From Procambarus clarkii (lineage: Eukaryota; Arthropoda; Malacostraca; Decapoda; Cambaridae), in NCBI RefSeq assembly GCF_040958095.1, contig NC_091188.1, forward strand, positions 3,847,140 through 3,911,139: a stretch of DNA of 64,000 nucleotides, written 5' to 3'. The position numbers and the translations under genes were made by a program. Position 1 is the first letter of the stretch, and each line of letters opens with the position of its first letter. Under the pieces are notes generated by a model. It saw nothing but the letters and a program-made list of their open reading frames with translations. It made no database searches and was not told where the DNA came from. Positions 55,700-64,000 of the stretch are shown piece by piece.

Positions 55700-55910
55700 A
55701 CGATGCACAATTGAGAATTTCGGGTTCAAATCCCAGGTGTGATCAAAATGGAAGGTCACATTTCCTTTCACCTAGCAGTAAGTAGGTGCTCAGGATTATG
55801 GGGTTGCATCCTAGGTGGAGCTAGTAATTCAACCTTGGGGGAGAAGGATCTCATTATAAGCCTAATGTGTATGAATACACTCTGGCTTCCTGTCCCCTGA
55901 CACAATGAAT
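55700..55910 (+). repeat. tRNA-derived SINE, plus orientation
   Basis: B box gggttcaaatccc near 55721, then cctttcacctagcagtaagt, aggtgctcagg and ggggttgcatcctaggtgg, ending gcttcctgtcccctgacaca. The body resembles that of the SINEs at 6697 and 17009, but it is oriented opposite to ATRX. A related piece occurs on the minus strand at about 58965-59030. Confidence 0.65.
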
Positions 55911-56144
55911 TATTATTATTATTACTACATATTGCCATGGTATGCACACTTCTTTTTCATTACAACATTAGTTCAGTCTAATGCACAATATATATCAAAC
56001 GTACATCTTTGCTTTATATTCGACACTCTTGCACTATTATATTTTGTTTGTTTAGGTTTACAATGTAAAGCCAGTTGACATAAGACTTGACAACACTAAA
56101 TCCCTCTTCAACATATATATATATATAATTTTCTGCCTCTAAAT

Positions 56145-56252
56145 AACAGAGCATTGATCAAAGCAGTTATTTGAAGGATTAACAGAGCAGTGATCAAAGC
56201 AGTTATTTGAAGGATTAACAGAGCAGTGATCAAAGCAGTTATTTGAAGGATT
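56145..56252. repeat. 36-base tandem repeat, three copies
   Basis: Units at 56145, 56181 and 56217 (aacagagcagtgatcaaagc and on) are nearly identical; the first differs at one base (cattg for cagtg). Confidence 0.95.
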
Positions 56253-56399
56253 AACACTCCTATTTTCCATCTATTCAACAAGTACTTAAATGCAATGTTT
56301 GAGGCCTAGACATAACACTGTACACTACTTGTCAAAATAACAAACTTGAGTATTGCATTACCAGTAGCATACCTGGCGTGTTCCGGGGTTACTGCATTA

Positions 56400-56990
56400 C
56401 ACTCTCCACAAGCTTAAGAAACGGACTGACCGCTACTGAAAAAAAAAACATTCTCTTTCCCGCAGAAGTTCAGGAAACTAACCAAGCGGAGCCAAAATAG
56501 TGTATAGAGGCATTCATGGTCAGTATGGATGACTGCCGCTATCTCGAGTCCTGGAACCCATCTCCAGCCTCACTATCACTCACTTTCCCCCACACGACAC
56601 ATCACTCCCACCACCATATTCCTCACACATAATATCCCGGGAAAATTATGACTCCAGGTCGAGCCATAAATCTCGACACACACAATGGCTTCCAATCAGC
56701 ATGCACACATGTCCTTATGGCTCGGAACAACGATCGATCTGAAGAGAGCAAAACCTTGGTAATACACGGCTCTCAGCCCATCACCCGGTGGTACTGGCGC
56801 CTTATTATACTCTATAGTACCTGCTGGTGGACCATGCGCGGCGCAGGGAGCGGTAGCATGAAGGTGGAAGAGTATATGGAGAGTTGTGTAGGAGCGCAGA
56901 CTAAGATTGTTTACACTGTGGCAACGACATGGCGGGGACGGCATCCACTCGCCCTGGTCACACGCACTCACAACCACACACACGTACATC
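56400..56990 (-). promoter_or_regulatory. Candidate promoter / non-coding first exon of ATRX
   Basis: The gene needs a non-coding exon to the right of 53839. This stretch is less AT-rich than its surroundings and has several CpG sites (for example gcgcggcgcagg near 56836). A minus-strand donor GAAA|GTGAGT at about 56584 could close a first exon. No TATA box is clear. The boundaries are a guess. Confidence 0.3.
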
Positions 56991-58293
56991 AAAAACCTCC
57001 CCTTGTTTATTATAATAAATGTGTAAGTATCCTTCGAGACAATTTCCTACAGAATATACATCATTCTTATATACAAAGATTTACTTCCTCCATGACCGCA
57101 GTGCACATGGCGGAAAGGTTTCCCATTTTCAATGATAGTTTGCCAAAAACTCGATGCGCATCCACAGTTTTGCACATTTTGCCATGCCTAGAACCTGTAC
57201 TTGAGGTCGATCTCAAACTCATTGTTGATGTGACGACTTATATTGAATTTTGTAACTAGCTCATCTAGATTGTAACTTGCTTAGCTAAATGAATTGTGAG
57301 GTTCAGTCCCTGAGCCCATTATGTGCCTCTGTAACCCTTTTCACTACCGCCCACAAGATGGGTATGGGGTGCATAATAAATGAACTAAACTAAAAAAACT
57401 TCTGGTCTCATGCAATGTTACTTCTGGGTGCAGATTTTGAACCGGGCCTCCTAATATTTTTCAAGTGTAAATTATTGCATCTCTCCCACCTGTGTTCTAG
57501 TGAATACGGATTTCAAATTTGTAGGCGGTCCAAATAACTGAGATGTTTTATTGAATGGATTCTAGCGTAAATGACCTTTAGCCAAGCACCAAGCATTGGT
57601 TCCTGGAGATAAACACATAATGGAGAAAATGAGATAAATTAAAGCACTTATACAATGAAAATTACTTAAAAGTCAATACATGGTTAAATGACACAACATG
57701 GGGAGGATTTACGGGGCGCAAATCCTAAACTGTAGCCTCTGTTTAACTCAACAGTAAAATGTGTACTTGGTTGTAACAACGATTCTTCAACGGCGGGGAT
57801 CGTATTCCAGGGACCTGCCCGAAACGCTACGCGTACTAGTGGCTGTACAAGAATGTAACAACTCTTGTATATATCTCAAAAAAAAAAAAAAAATGGGGAG
57901 CCTAGCATGTGTATCCTTCTCAGAATATCTTGTACCTTGTGATAATGCCGTCCCTAGTTCTCTCTTAGCATTGTTTGAGCTACCTTAGCCTGGTTTCATA
58001 ATTTCCATCCATGTTTCTTCCACCAGTCTGCTAACAAATCTCTGGGCTTTCTCAACATTTTCCTTCACAAGGCAAATGTTCAATCATACTCTTGTATTAG
58101 ACAACAAGACCTGTTCGTGCATAGTGCTTTGAAGGTTCCTTATAAAGGCTTGTAAAGGCCATCCAAATACTTGACTGATTTGTAAATGGTATATAGAGTA
58201 TTATTCTATTTGTGCATACTTAAAGACCTCATGTGATGTGTATTACGAGAGCCTCCTCCAATTCCTGTATCTGACACCCTCTAATGCCAACCC
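56991..58293. other. Intergenic sequence right of the candidate promoter
   Basis: 57250-57390 ends gggtgcataataaatgaact and actaaa and looks like the 3' end of a retroelement, including a phrase (cactaccgcccacaagatgg) I recognise as recurrent in decapods. The plus-strand open frame at 56648-57259 has no family resemblance. A poly(A) run lies at 57879. Confidence 0.4.
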
Positions 58294-58643
58294 GTCCTCT
58301 TAAAAATAACGTCACTTTTCGCTCGTATGCGCGCTATGGCCAAATTTGGACGTAATTTGAAATGAAATCGACTCACAAAAGTGATGTACTGTTCCGTTTT
58401 CTGTTTGAGTCGTCCGGCTTACCCGGTAAGGTTAGAAGAGGAAACTTTCAATTAACGTTTTTCATAACGTTTTGAAACTTTATGAAAATTTCCTGCCCAC
58501 CTAACCTATCAGAGGACCCTTAACTTACTGTTGTTGAAAAAAAAAAAATCCCAAATTTATTTTAATTTTTTTTCATTTTCAAATTACGTCCACTTTCGGC
58601 CATACGGGCAAACGGCCAAAAGTGACGTTATTTTTAAGAGGAC
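58294..58643. mobile_element. 350-base MITE with 26-base perfect terminal inverted repeats
   Basis: 58294-58319 (GTCCTCTTAAAAATAACGTC...) is the exact reverse complement of 58618-58643, with weaker homology extending inward through a ggccatacgggc-type segment. Non-coding. I could not define a target-site duplication. Confidence 0.88.
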
Positions 58644-59092
58644 AAGTCCCTGGGACATTGTCCATTGATTGTCATTGTCCTCTGGGACAATGGAGGACAA
58701 TACTGGGCGTCCTTCAGGACTTATTATTCTCCGCTCCCCAATTCTACAGCTAGAATTAGCTGTAGAATTTCATTGCTACAGCTCTGTACTGTAGGAGCCT
58801 AGAGACTTCAAATCTCTTATTTTGGGAGCTTGCCTTTTCAATTAAATCGCTCCAACATTAGGGACAGTAAGGACCCTTAGAGCTAAGTTTTACAGGATTT
58901 AATTCACTGTATCGGGAGACAGGAAGCCGTATCATACACGTTAAGGTTTTATCGAAGTCCCCCCCCCCAAAGTCGAATTACTGACCCCGCCCAGGATGCA
59001 ACCTCAAAATGACTAACTCCTGAGTACCTTTACACACAGAAATCACAATAACGTGATGCATCAAATGAACAAATCCACAAGGGCCGTTACGA
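58644..59092. other. Spacer between MITE and LINE
   Basis: Contains small foldbacks (aattctacagctagaattag at 58740) and a SINE fragment near 58965-59030. No gene. Confidence 0.4.
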
Positions 59093-62000
59093 GGATTCAG
59101 ATTCAGATTCAGATTCAGATGTTTATTCAGGTAAGGTATATACATACAAGTGATGTTACATTAATGGATTGATATATAGATAGAGCTAGTACATACAATG
59201 CCTAAAGCCACTATTACGCAATGCGTTTCGGGCAAGAAAAACATTAATATCTAGAACTTAATACTAATTGAGCATAAAGAATAAAAGATGTTGAGAACAA
59301 ATACAAATAAAGATAAAAAAAAAGGGGGAACATGACTGAAAAAGCAGCACAAATACAATAGGTTGACAAACAGTGTTGATTACAAAAAAGAAAAAAAAAA
59401 GAAAATAACAGACATGGGTTGACAATAGAGGAGTGAGGTAGATTACAGGGAATTTATTAGGTAGTGTTTAGTTTTTATCTTAAACTGGTTGAGAGAGGGA
59501 CAGTCTTTAACATGGTTGGGAAGGTCATTCCACATTCTGGGCCCCTTGATTTGCAGAGCATTTCTAGTTTGATTAAGACGTACTCTAGGAATATCAAAAC
59601 TGTATTTATTTCTGGTGTGGTGCTCATGGGTTCTGTTACAACCTTCTATGAAGCTTTTAAGATCAGGATTGGCATTATAGTTTAGCGTTTTATATATGTA
59701 TAATACACATGAGAGAATGTGCAGTGACTTAATATCTAACATATTAAGAGATTTGAGTAGGGGTACCGAGTGATGTCTGGGGCCAGAGTTGGATATTGTT
59801 CTAATAGCGGCTTTGTGTTGGGTAATTAGAGGACGTAAGTGATTTTGGGTAGTAGAACCCCAAGCACAAATACCATAGTTGAGATAAGGATAGATAAGGG
59901 AGTAATAGAGAGTCACCAGAGCAGGGCGTGGTACATAATATCTGATCTTAGAAAGAATGCCCACAGTTTTTGAAACTTTTTTTGATATATTTAGAATGTG
60001 TCCCTGGAAATTCAGCTTGTTGTCAATGAGAATGCCAAGGAATTTGCCATCTAATTTGTTACAAATTTGGGTATTGTTTATTTTGAGATTTATAAGACTA
60101 GAGGATTTATTGCCAAACAGAATATAGAAGGTTTTGTCAATGTTAAGGGTGAGTTTGTTGGCAGTTAGCCAATGATGGACTTTATTTAGCTCAGTATTTA
60201 CTGTGGCATTTAGAGCAAGAGGGTCAGGACTGGAGTAAATGAAGGTTGTGTCGTCAGCAAATAGAATTGGTTTGAGGTGTTGGGAGGCATTTGGAAGGTC
60301 ATTAATGTAGATGAGAAAGAGGAGAGGGCCAAGTATGCTGCCCTGAGGAACACCAATGTTGATGGGTAGGGTGGGAGAAATTGTATTATTCACAGAAACA
60401 TATTGGAGCCTGTCAGTAAGGTAGGACTCGAGGTATTGTAGGGAGTGCCCTCTGACTCCATAATGATGTAATTTAAGAAGAAGGTTATGGTGGTTGACAG
60501 TATCAAAAGCTTTACGCAGGTCCACAAATAACCCAACAGGGAGCTCCTTTTTATCAAGGGCTGTATGAATCGAGTTAAGCATACTAATGAGTGCATCGTT
60601 AGTGCTTTTTTTGGGTCTGAAGCCATATTGGCAAGGGCTAAGTATATTGAGTTTGGCTAGATATGAGTAAAGCTGCTTGTATATAAGTTTTTCAAAAATT
60701 TTTGACAAGTTTGGCAGGATTGATATAGGTCTGTAGTTGTTAACATCTGTGGGATCACCACATTTGTGGACAGGCGTTACTCTCGCTTTTTTTAGAATAT
60801 CTGGAAAGGTTTGGAGTTCAAGTGACTTGTTGAAGAGCAAAGCAATAGCAGGGGCTAAAGATCTGGAGGCTTTTTTGTATATTAAAGTTGGTATCTCCTC
60901 AAGGGCACTAGACTTGGTTTTAAGGGAAAGGATTATCTCATTGACGTCAGTGGAATTAATAGGCTTTAGGTACAGAGACTGTGGATAGTTACCTGTAAGA
61001 TAGTCCTTAATGTCAGTACTGGAAGATGGAATATCATTTGCAAGGGATGAACCAATGGAAGAGAAGAACCTATTGAACTCAATAGCAGAATCAGAGGCTG
61101 AAAGCTGACCATCGTTATTAGACAGGAGAGTCGGTTTGTTATTTAAAGATTTCTTTGATCCCAATATTTGTGAAATTGTGCTCCAAGTTTGTTTAATGTT
61201 GCTCTTTATTTGAGTAAATTTATCTTCGTAGTAATTAGTTTTGGCTCGTCTAATTATCTTAGTTAGCAATAATGAGTAATTCTTTGAGAATTCTTTGGAG
61301 ACAATTCCTAACCTATACTTCTTCTCAAGGTCGTGTTTTTTGTTAATGGATTTCAGTATTCCCTTTGTAAGCCAAGGATTGTTAAGCCTTTTGCTTGTGA
61401 CTTGTTTTGTAAGCCTAGGACAGTGGGTGTTATAAAGGCTAAGAGTTGTTTGTAGAAAAGATTGCACTGCTAGGTTGATGTCCCCTATGTTACCTAACTC
61501 GGACTCCCAGTTGACATTATCAGCAGCAGTTATAAAATTGTTTATAGCAGTTTCATTGTGCAGCCTAAAGCTTAACTCCCTTGTTTCTAGAGGTGGTTTG
61601 CTAATGTTAGTTAAGAGAAATGTGGGGTAGTGGTCTGTAGTGCTATCGGTGATTATACCTGAAGTAAGCGGAGAGGTTATGTTGGTCCAGATGTGATCTA
61701 GAGTCGTGGCAGTGCTATCAGTGATTCTAGTAGGTCTAGTGATTAAGGGTATGAGGAGGCAGGAATTCATACAGTTGAGGAAGCTAACAGCAGTAGGGTG
61801 TTCTGGCTCGCAGAGGTCAATATTAAAGTCCCCTGCGATAATTAGGTGGTTTTTGTTCAGTCTGTTATCAAGTATTAGATTTCTAAGGTTTGAGTTGAAT
61901 ACAGACACATCAGTGTTGGGAATTCTATAGACTGCACCCACAGACAGGACAGACTCAGCACCCTTGACTCTGAAGCTGGCGAAGATATACTCCCCATAGC

Positions 62001-62310
62001 AGTCTCTAGTTCTAATTTCTTTTAAGCATGTTAGTTCTTGGTGGTAGTAAAGAGCAGTGCCACCACCTCTCTGAAGTTGACGACAGTTGTGAATTGCTGA
62101 GTAGTTAGGCATGTTAAAGAGTTGAGTAGTATCCTCTTTCAACCATGTTTCAGTAAGTATAATAAAAGAGAATTTGTTGCCAATAGTTTCAATCAAGGCA
62201 CTAACATCATCGAAGTGTTTACCTAGGGATCTAACGTTCAAATTGATTACAGAGATATTGTGGTTATGAGTTAATACATTGTTTACATCAAGTTCAAAGT
62301 TCAAGTTCAA
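59093..62310 (-). mobile_element. Non-LTR retrotransposon (CR1/L2/Jockey-like), near-intact 3' part
   Basis: Minus-strand element with an uninterrupted ORF2, a short 3' UTR, an AATAAA (plus 59122-59127) and a hexanucleotide tail (TGAATC)n ending at about 59093. Tandem hexamers at the 3' end are typical of CR1/L2-group LINEs. The 5' end abuts the TTGAAC tail of another element, so this copy is truncated at or just before ORF2. The clade was not resolved. Confidence 0.85.
59443..62310 (-). CDS. LINE ORF2: endonuclease plus reverse transcriptase
   Basis: 955 codons without a stop. The apurinic-type endonuclease occupies about residues 18-235: INLNVRS (22-28), TETWL (53-57), GDFNID (160-165), LDHIWTN (204-210) and TDH (225-227). 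Reverse transcriptase follows: NNYRPISILPNLSKIFEKL (about 524-542), FVDLRKAFDTVNH (595-607), GVPQGSILGP (653-662) and the catalytic FADD (684-687). A C-terminal domain ends KIKTKHYLINSL. No ATG opens the frame: it begins in TTG AAC hexamers belonging to the neighbouring element's tail, so the native N-terminus is missing or unclear. All catalytic motifs look intact. Confidence 0.92.
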   Translation of the reverse strand: MNLNFELDVNNVLTHNHNISVINLNVRSLGKHFDDVSALIETIGNKFSFIILTETWLKEDTTQLFNMPNYSAIHNCRQLQRGGGTALYYHQELTCLKEIRTRDCYGEYIFASFRVKGAESVLSVGAVYRIPNTDVSVFNSNLRNLILDNRLNKNHLIIAGDFNIDLCEPEHPTAVSFLNCMNSCLLIPLITRPTRITDSTATTLDHIWTNITSPLTSGIITDSTTDHYPTFLLTNISKPPLETRELSFRLHNETAINNFITAADNVNWESELGNIGDINLAVQSFLQTTLSLYNTHCPRLTKQVTSKRLNNPWLTKGILKSINKKHDLEKKYRLGIVSKEFSKNYSLLLTKIIRRAKTNYYEDKFTQIKSNIKQTWSTISQILGSKKSLNNKPTLLSNNDGQLSASDSAIEFNRFFSSIGSSLANDIPSSSTDIKDYLTGNYPQSLYLKPINSTDVNEIILSLKTKSSALEEIPTLIYKKASRSLAPAIALLFNKSLELQTFPDILKKARVTPVHKCGDPTDVNNYRPISILPNLSKIFEKLIYKQLYSYLAKLNILSPCQYGFRPKKSTNDALISMLNSIHTALDKKELPVGLFVDLRKAFDTVNHHNLLLKLHHYGVRGHSLQYLESYLTDRLQYVSVNNTISPTLPINIGVPQGSILGPLLFLIYINDLPNASQHLKPILFADDTTFIYSSPDPLALNATVNTELNKVHHWLTANKLTLNIDKTFYILFGNKSSSLINLKINNTQICNKLDGKFLGILIDNKLNFQGHILNISKKVSKTVGILSKIRYYVPRPALVTLYYSLIYPYLNYGICAWGSTTQNHLRPLITQHKAAIRTISNSGPRHHSVPLLKSLNMLDIKSLHILSCVLYIYKTLNYNANPDLKSFIEGCNRTHEHHTRNKYSFDIPRVRLNQTRNALQIKGPRMWNDLPNHVKDCPSLNQFKIKTKHYLINSL

Positions 62311-62440
62311 GTATGTTTATTGAGACAAGAAAAAAATACATCTCAAAGGGATAGAGTAGCTTAGGCTATTTCTACCCCCCTCTACTTCAAGTCCCTCAAG
62401 GGGCGCACAAATTCAGTGAGTACAGATACACAAATCACAA
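62280..62440 (-). repeat. LINE 3'-end copy 1 with (TTGAAC)n tail
   Basis: The minus strand ends with AATAAACATACTTGAACTTG and more hexamers, preceded by ggctatttctacccc (plus) and tcaagtccctcaaggggcgc (plus), shared with copy 2. It is fused directly to the start of the ORF2 above. Confidence 0.75.
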
Positions 62441-62627
62441 TACAACATTTAACATTGCATATTAATATAGTAAGTGTTACAATCATTGGGGCAAAATTCT
62501 TGTAGTTCCTAAGTATTCTGTCTATCATATCATTATCACACATCCAAACAATTTGAAGTGGTACACTACTTATTTCCTTATTTCTATGGTTATCCATAAT
62601 TTGACACTTTAATACATAATGGTCTTC

Positions 62628-62654
62628 CAAGTTCAAGTAGGTTTATTGAGACAA

Positions 62655-62706
<52 letters not shown>

Positions 62707-62800
62707 AAGATTAGCTTAGGCTATTTCTACCCCTTCCCATACTTCAAGTCCCTCAAGGGGCGCACAAATTCAGTGAGTACAAATACAAGAATCCCATGTA
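62628..62800 (-). repeat. LINE 3'-end copy 2 with (TTGAAC) tail
   Basis: The same 3' sequence as copy 1 (gtttattgagacaag, tcaagtccctcaaggggcgc, caaattcagtgagtac), interrupted by a 46-base poly(A) run on the plus strand. It lies 130 bases below the ORF1-like frame. Confidence 0.8.
62658..62703. repeat. Poly(A)/(T) tract, 46 bases
   Basis: An uninterrupted A run on the plus strand inside LINE 3'-end copy 2. Copy 1 has only about seven A at the matching place. Confidence 0.95.
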
Positions 62801-62892
62801 ACATATCAGGTTAATATAGTACTATCTAAGAGTATAATAGTGTACATCCACCGCACTAGATTTTAACCCATTAACGCTCCAAGATAATATTC

Positions 62893-63873
62893 TCACTCTA
62901 CTTTCATCCATGATTTAATAAAACTACCTTTGCCCTGTCTGTCACATTCCATGAGATACGAGATTTTCTCAGACAGACTCTCCCAACACTGTAACATTTC
63001 TGCTTTCTCCTCATTTGCACAACAGCTACTAGCATCAAAGGTGATCTTATTCATATCTAATTTCTTTCTTATTTCTCTATACCGTTTTACTTTAACCTTT
63101 GTTTCGACATTTGTCACTACAGAAGGTTGAACGCTAACACTACTAGAAAGTTCATTTTCCTGACTATCCTCTATCATCAATACGTCATGTTCTTCCTTAC
63201 TTTCTTCAACGCACATTTCACGTCCTGTTTCACTTTCCACTACACGTCCTATTTCACTTTCCATTTCACGTCCTGTTTGACTTTCCATTTCACGTCCTGT
63301 TTCACTTTCCATTTCACGTCCTGTTTCACTTTCCATTTCACGTCCTGTTTGGCTTTTCATTTCACGTCCTGTTTGGCTTTCCATTTCACGTCCTGTTTGG
63401 CTTTCCATTTCACGTCCTGTTTGGCTTTCCATTTCACGTCCTGTTTCACTTTCCATTTCACGTCCTGTTTCACTTTCCGTTTCACGTCCTGTTTCACTTT
63501 CCATTTCACGTCCTGTTTCACTTTCCACTTCACGTCCTGTTTCACCACCATCTTCACCCCGTCTACCCCCCATAGTTAATTTTTCTAATGCCTCAATCCT
63601 CTTTTCTAGTTTTTTTAGATATTCCAATATTTGAGTACCAACCTCAGAGTTCACTATATTGACCTGAACCTTGTTTCCACAAGGTTTAATTTTTTCAGCT
63701 GCATTTCCTACTTTCCCTAGGCTCGCCTTAATTGTCTCTGTTCCTTTCTCCCACACATTGTTCATAGGCGCTGTCATTGGCTTCCAACTGTTTCCTCCAT
63801 GTTCCTGCTGCACAATCTTTCCTTCCTTCGAGGATACATCTATCCTGCTTGTAGCACCCGTCATGTGCTGCAA
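62893..63873 (-). CDS. ORF1-like retrotransposon protein with octapeptide repeats
   Basis: 327 codons including the stop, ending SFIKSWMKVE. A coiled-coil-like stretch (ILEYLKKLEKRIEALEKL) is followed by 14 copies of the octapeptide TGREMES(E/Q) and a C-terminal part (EIRKKLDMNKITFD, LSEKISYLME). In a different frame just upstream (63840-63900) is a zinc-knuckle-like CRYFAAHDGCYKQDRC, so a frameshift probably separates the original N-terminus. A zinc knuckle, coiled coil and position beside LINE 3' ends fit an ORF1 (RNA-binding) protein. I do not recognise the family. Confidence 0.6.
   Translation of the reverse strand: MQHMTGATSRIDVSSKEGKIVQQEHGGNSWKPMTAPMNNVWEKGTETIKASLGKVGNAAEKIKPCGNKVQVNIVNSEVGTQILEYLKKLEKRIEALEKLTMGGRRGEDGGETGREVESETGREMESETGRETESETGREMESETGREMESQTGREMESQTGREMESQTGREMKSQTGREMESETGREMESETGREMESQTGREMESEIGRVVESETGREMCVEESKEEHDVLMIEDSQENELSSSVSVQPSVVTNVETKVKVKRYREIRKKLDMNKITFDASSCCANEEKAEMLQCWESLSEKISYLMECDRQGKGSFIKSWMKVE
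63207..63546 (-). repeat. 24-base coding minisatellite, about 14 copies
   Basis: Plus-strand unit ccatttcacgtcctgtttca plus cttt. Units alternate E (tttcac) and Q (tttggc) versions. All copies keep the frame. The opposite strand is also open across it, which is a by-product of the repeat. Confidence 0.95.
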
Positions 63874-63958
63874 AATATCTGCAATTTAGATCATTAAAGT
63901 GATTATTGTCATAGATAGTGGATAAGAGGTTAAGTTCAGGGTCTATACTTGACTGCAT
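63840..63958 (-). pseudogene. N-terminal part of ORF1-like protein in another frame
   Basis: NCRYFAAHDGCYKQDRC has Cys spacing (C-x8-C-x5-C) like a CCCH finger, then the frame runs on as CAAGTWRKQLE and stops after the adjoining ORF has begun. Probably the 5' part of the same gene displaced by a one-base indel. It continues toward the window edge. Confidence 0.45.
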
Positions 63959-64000
63959 AAAAGAAGCTGATTGTAGAATCAGAAAAAAGTAGAAAAAAGC

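Noticed and set aside
56648..57259. 203-codon plus-strand open frame
   Set aside because: No domain or compositional signature of a protein; it runs across the candidate promoter and into a retroelement-like tail.
63207..63546. CRISPR-like array (regular short repeats)
   Set aside because: The units are contiguous with no unique spacers, in a eukaryotic retroelement, and encode a peptide repeat.
63127..63579. Plus-strand frame with FTSCFTFH repeats
   Set aside because: It is the antisense of the 24-base coding repeat; the minus frame has the coiled coil and fits the LINE context.

Overview
This window is eukaryotic. It has long AT-rich introns, GT-AG splice sites, tRNA-derived SINEs, decayed LINEs and small terminal-inverted-repeat elements. 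The repeat families and an arthropod-style ATRX gene suggest a decapod crustacean, with a crayfish-like genome the best guess. That assignment is inferred from pattern recognition and was not tested by a search.

One protein-coding gene dominates: an ATRX/XNP-type SNF2 chromatin remodeller on the minus strand, from a start codon at 53824 to a stop at 4886. I could join 32 coding exons by hand with consistent reading phase at every junction. They give 8,484 coding bases including the stop, or 2,827 residues. Domain order is: (1) an N-terminal segment (exons 1-3) resembling the CENP-B/Tc5-type helix-turn-helix; (2) an acidic, lysine-rich linker with SUMO-like motifs; (3) an ADD domain (GATA-like plus PHD zinc fingers, exons 6-8); (4) a very long charged region, mostly in one 3,027-base exon; (5) the SNF2 ATPase, with HCMGLGKT Walker A, DEGH box, TGTPLQN and RIYRFGQ motifs (exons 16-27); (6) a Gln/Met-rich C-terminal tail. 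A longer alternative C-terminus using a further exon near 3549-3584 is possible.

The introns hold most of the mobile DNA. There are four copies of one tRNA-derived SINE, all in the gene's orientation, other SINE families, and at least eight LINE reverse-transcriptase remnants. There are also TTAA-flanked piggyBac-like elements, a Tigger/pogo remnant, two other MITEs, and a near-perfect 69-base-arm hairpin. The 5' side (53.8-57 kb) holds LINE debris, a 36-base tandem repeat and a plausible promoter or first non-coding exon near 56.4-57.0 kb.

From 59.1 kb to the right edge the window is retrotransposon DNA on the minus strand. It contains an uninterrupted 955-codon endonuclease plus reverse-transcriptase ORF ending in a hexanucleotide tail. 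Upstream are two copies of a related 3' end, and an ORF1-like reading frame with a zinc-knuckle-like motif, a coiled coil and a 14-copy 24-base coding minisatellite.

The observation I would follow first is the fusion-like N-terminus of ATRX: a transposase-type DNA-binding domain in frame with an ADD-SNF2 remodeller. A Tigger remnant sits in the intron that separates them.
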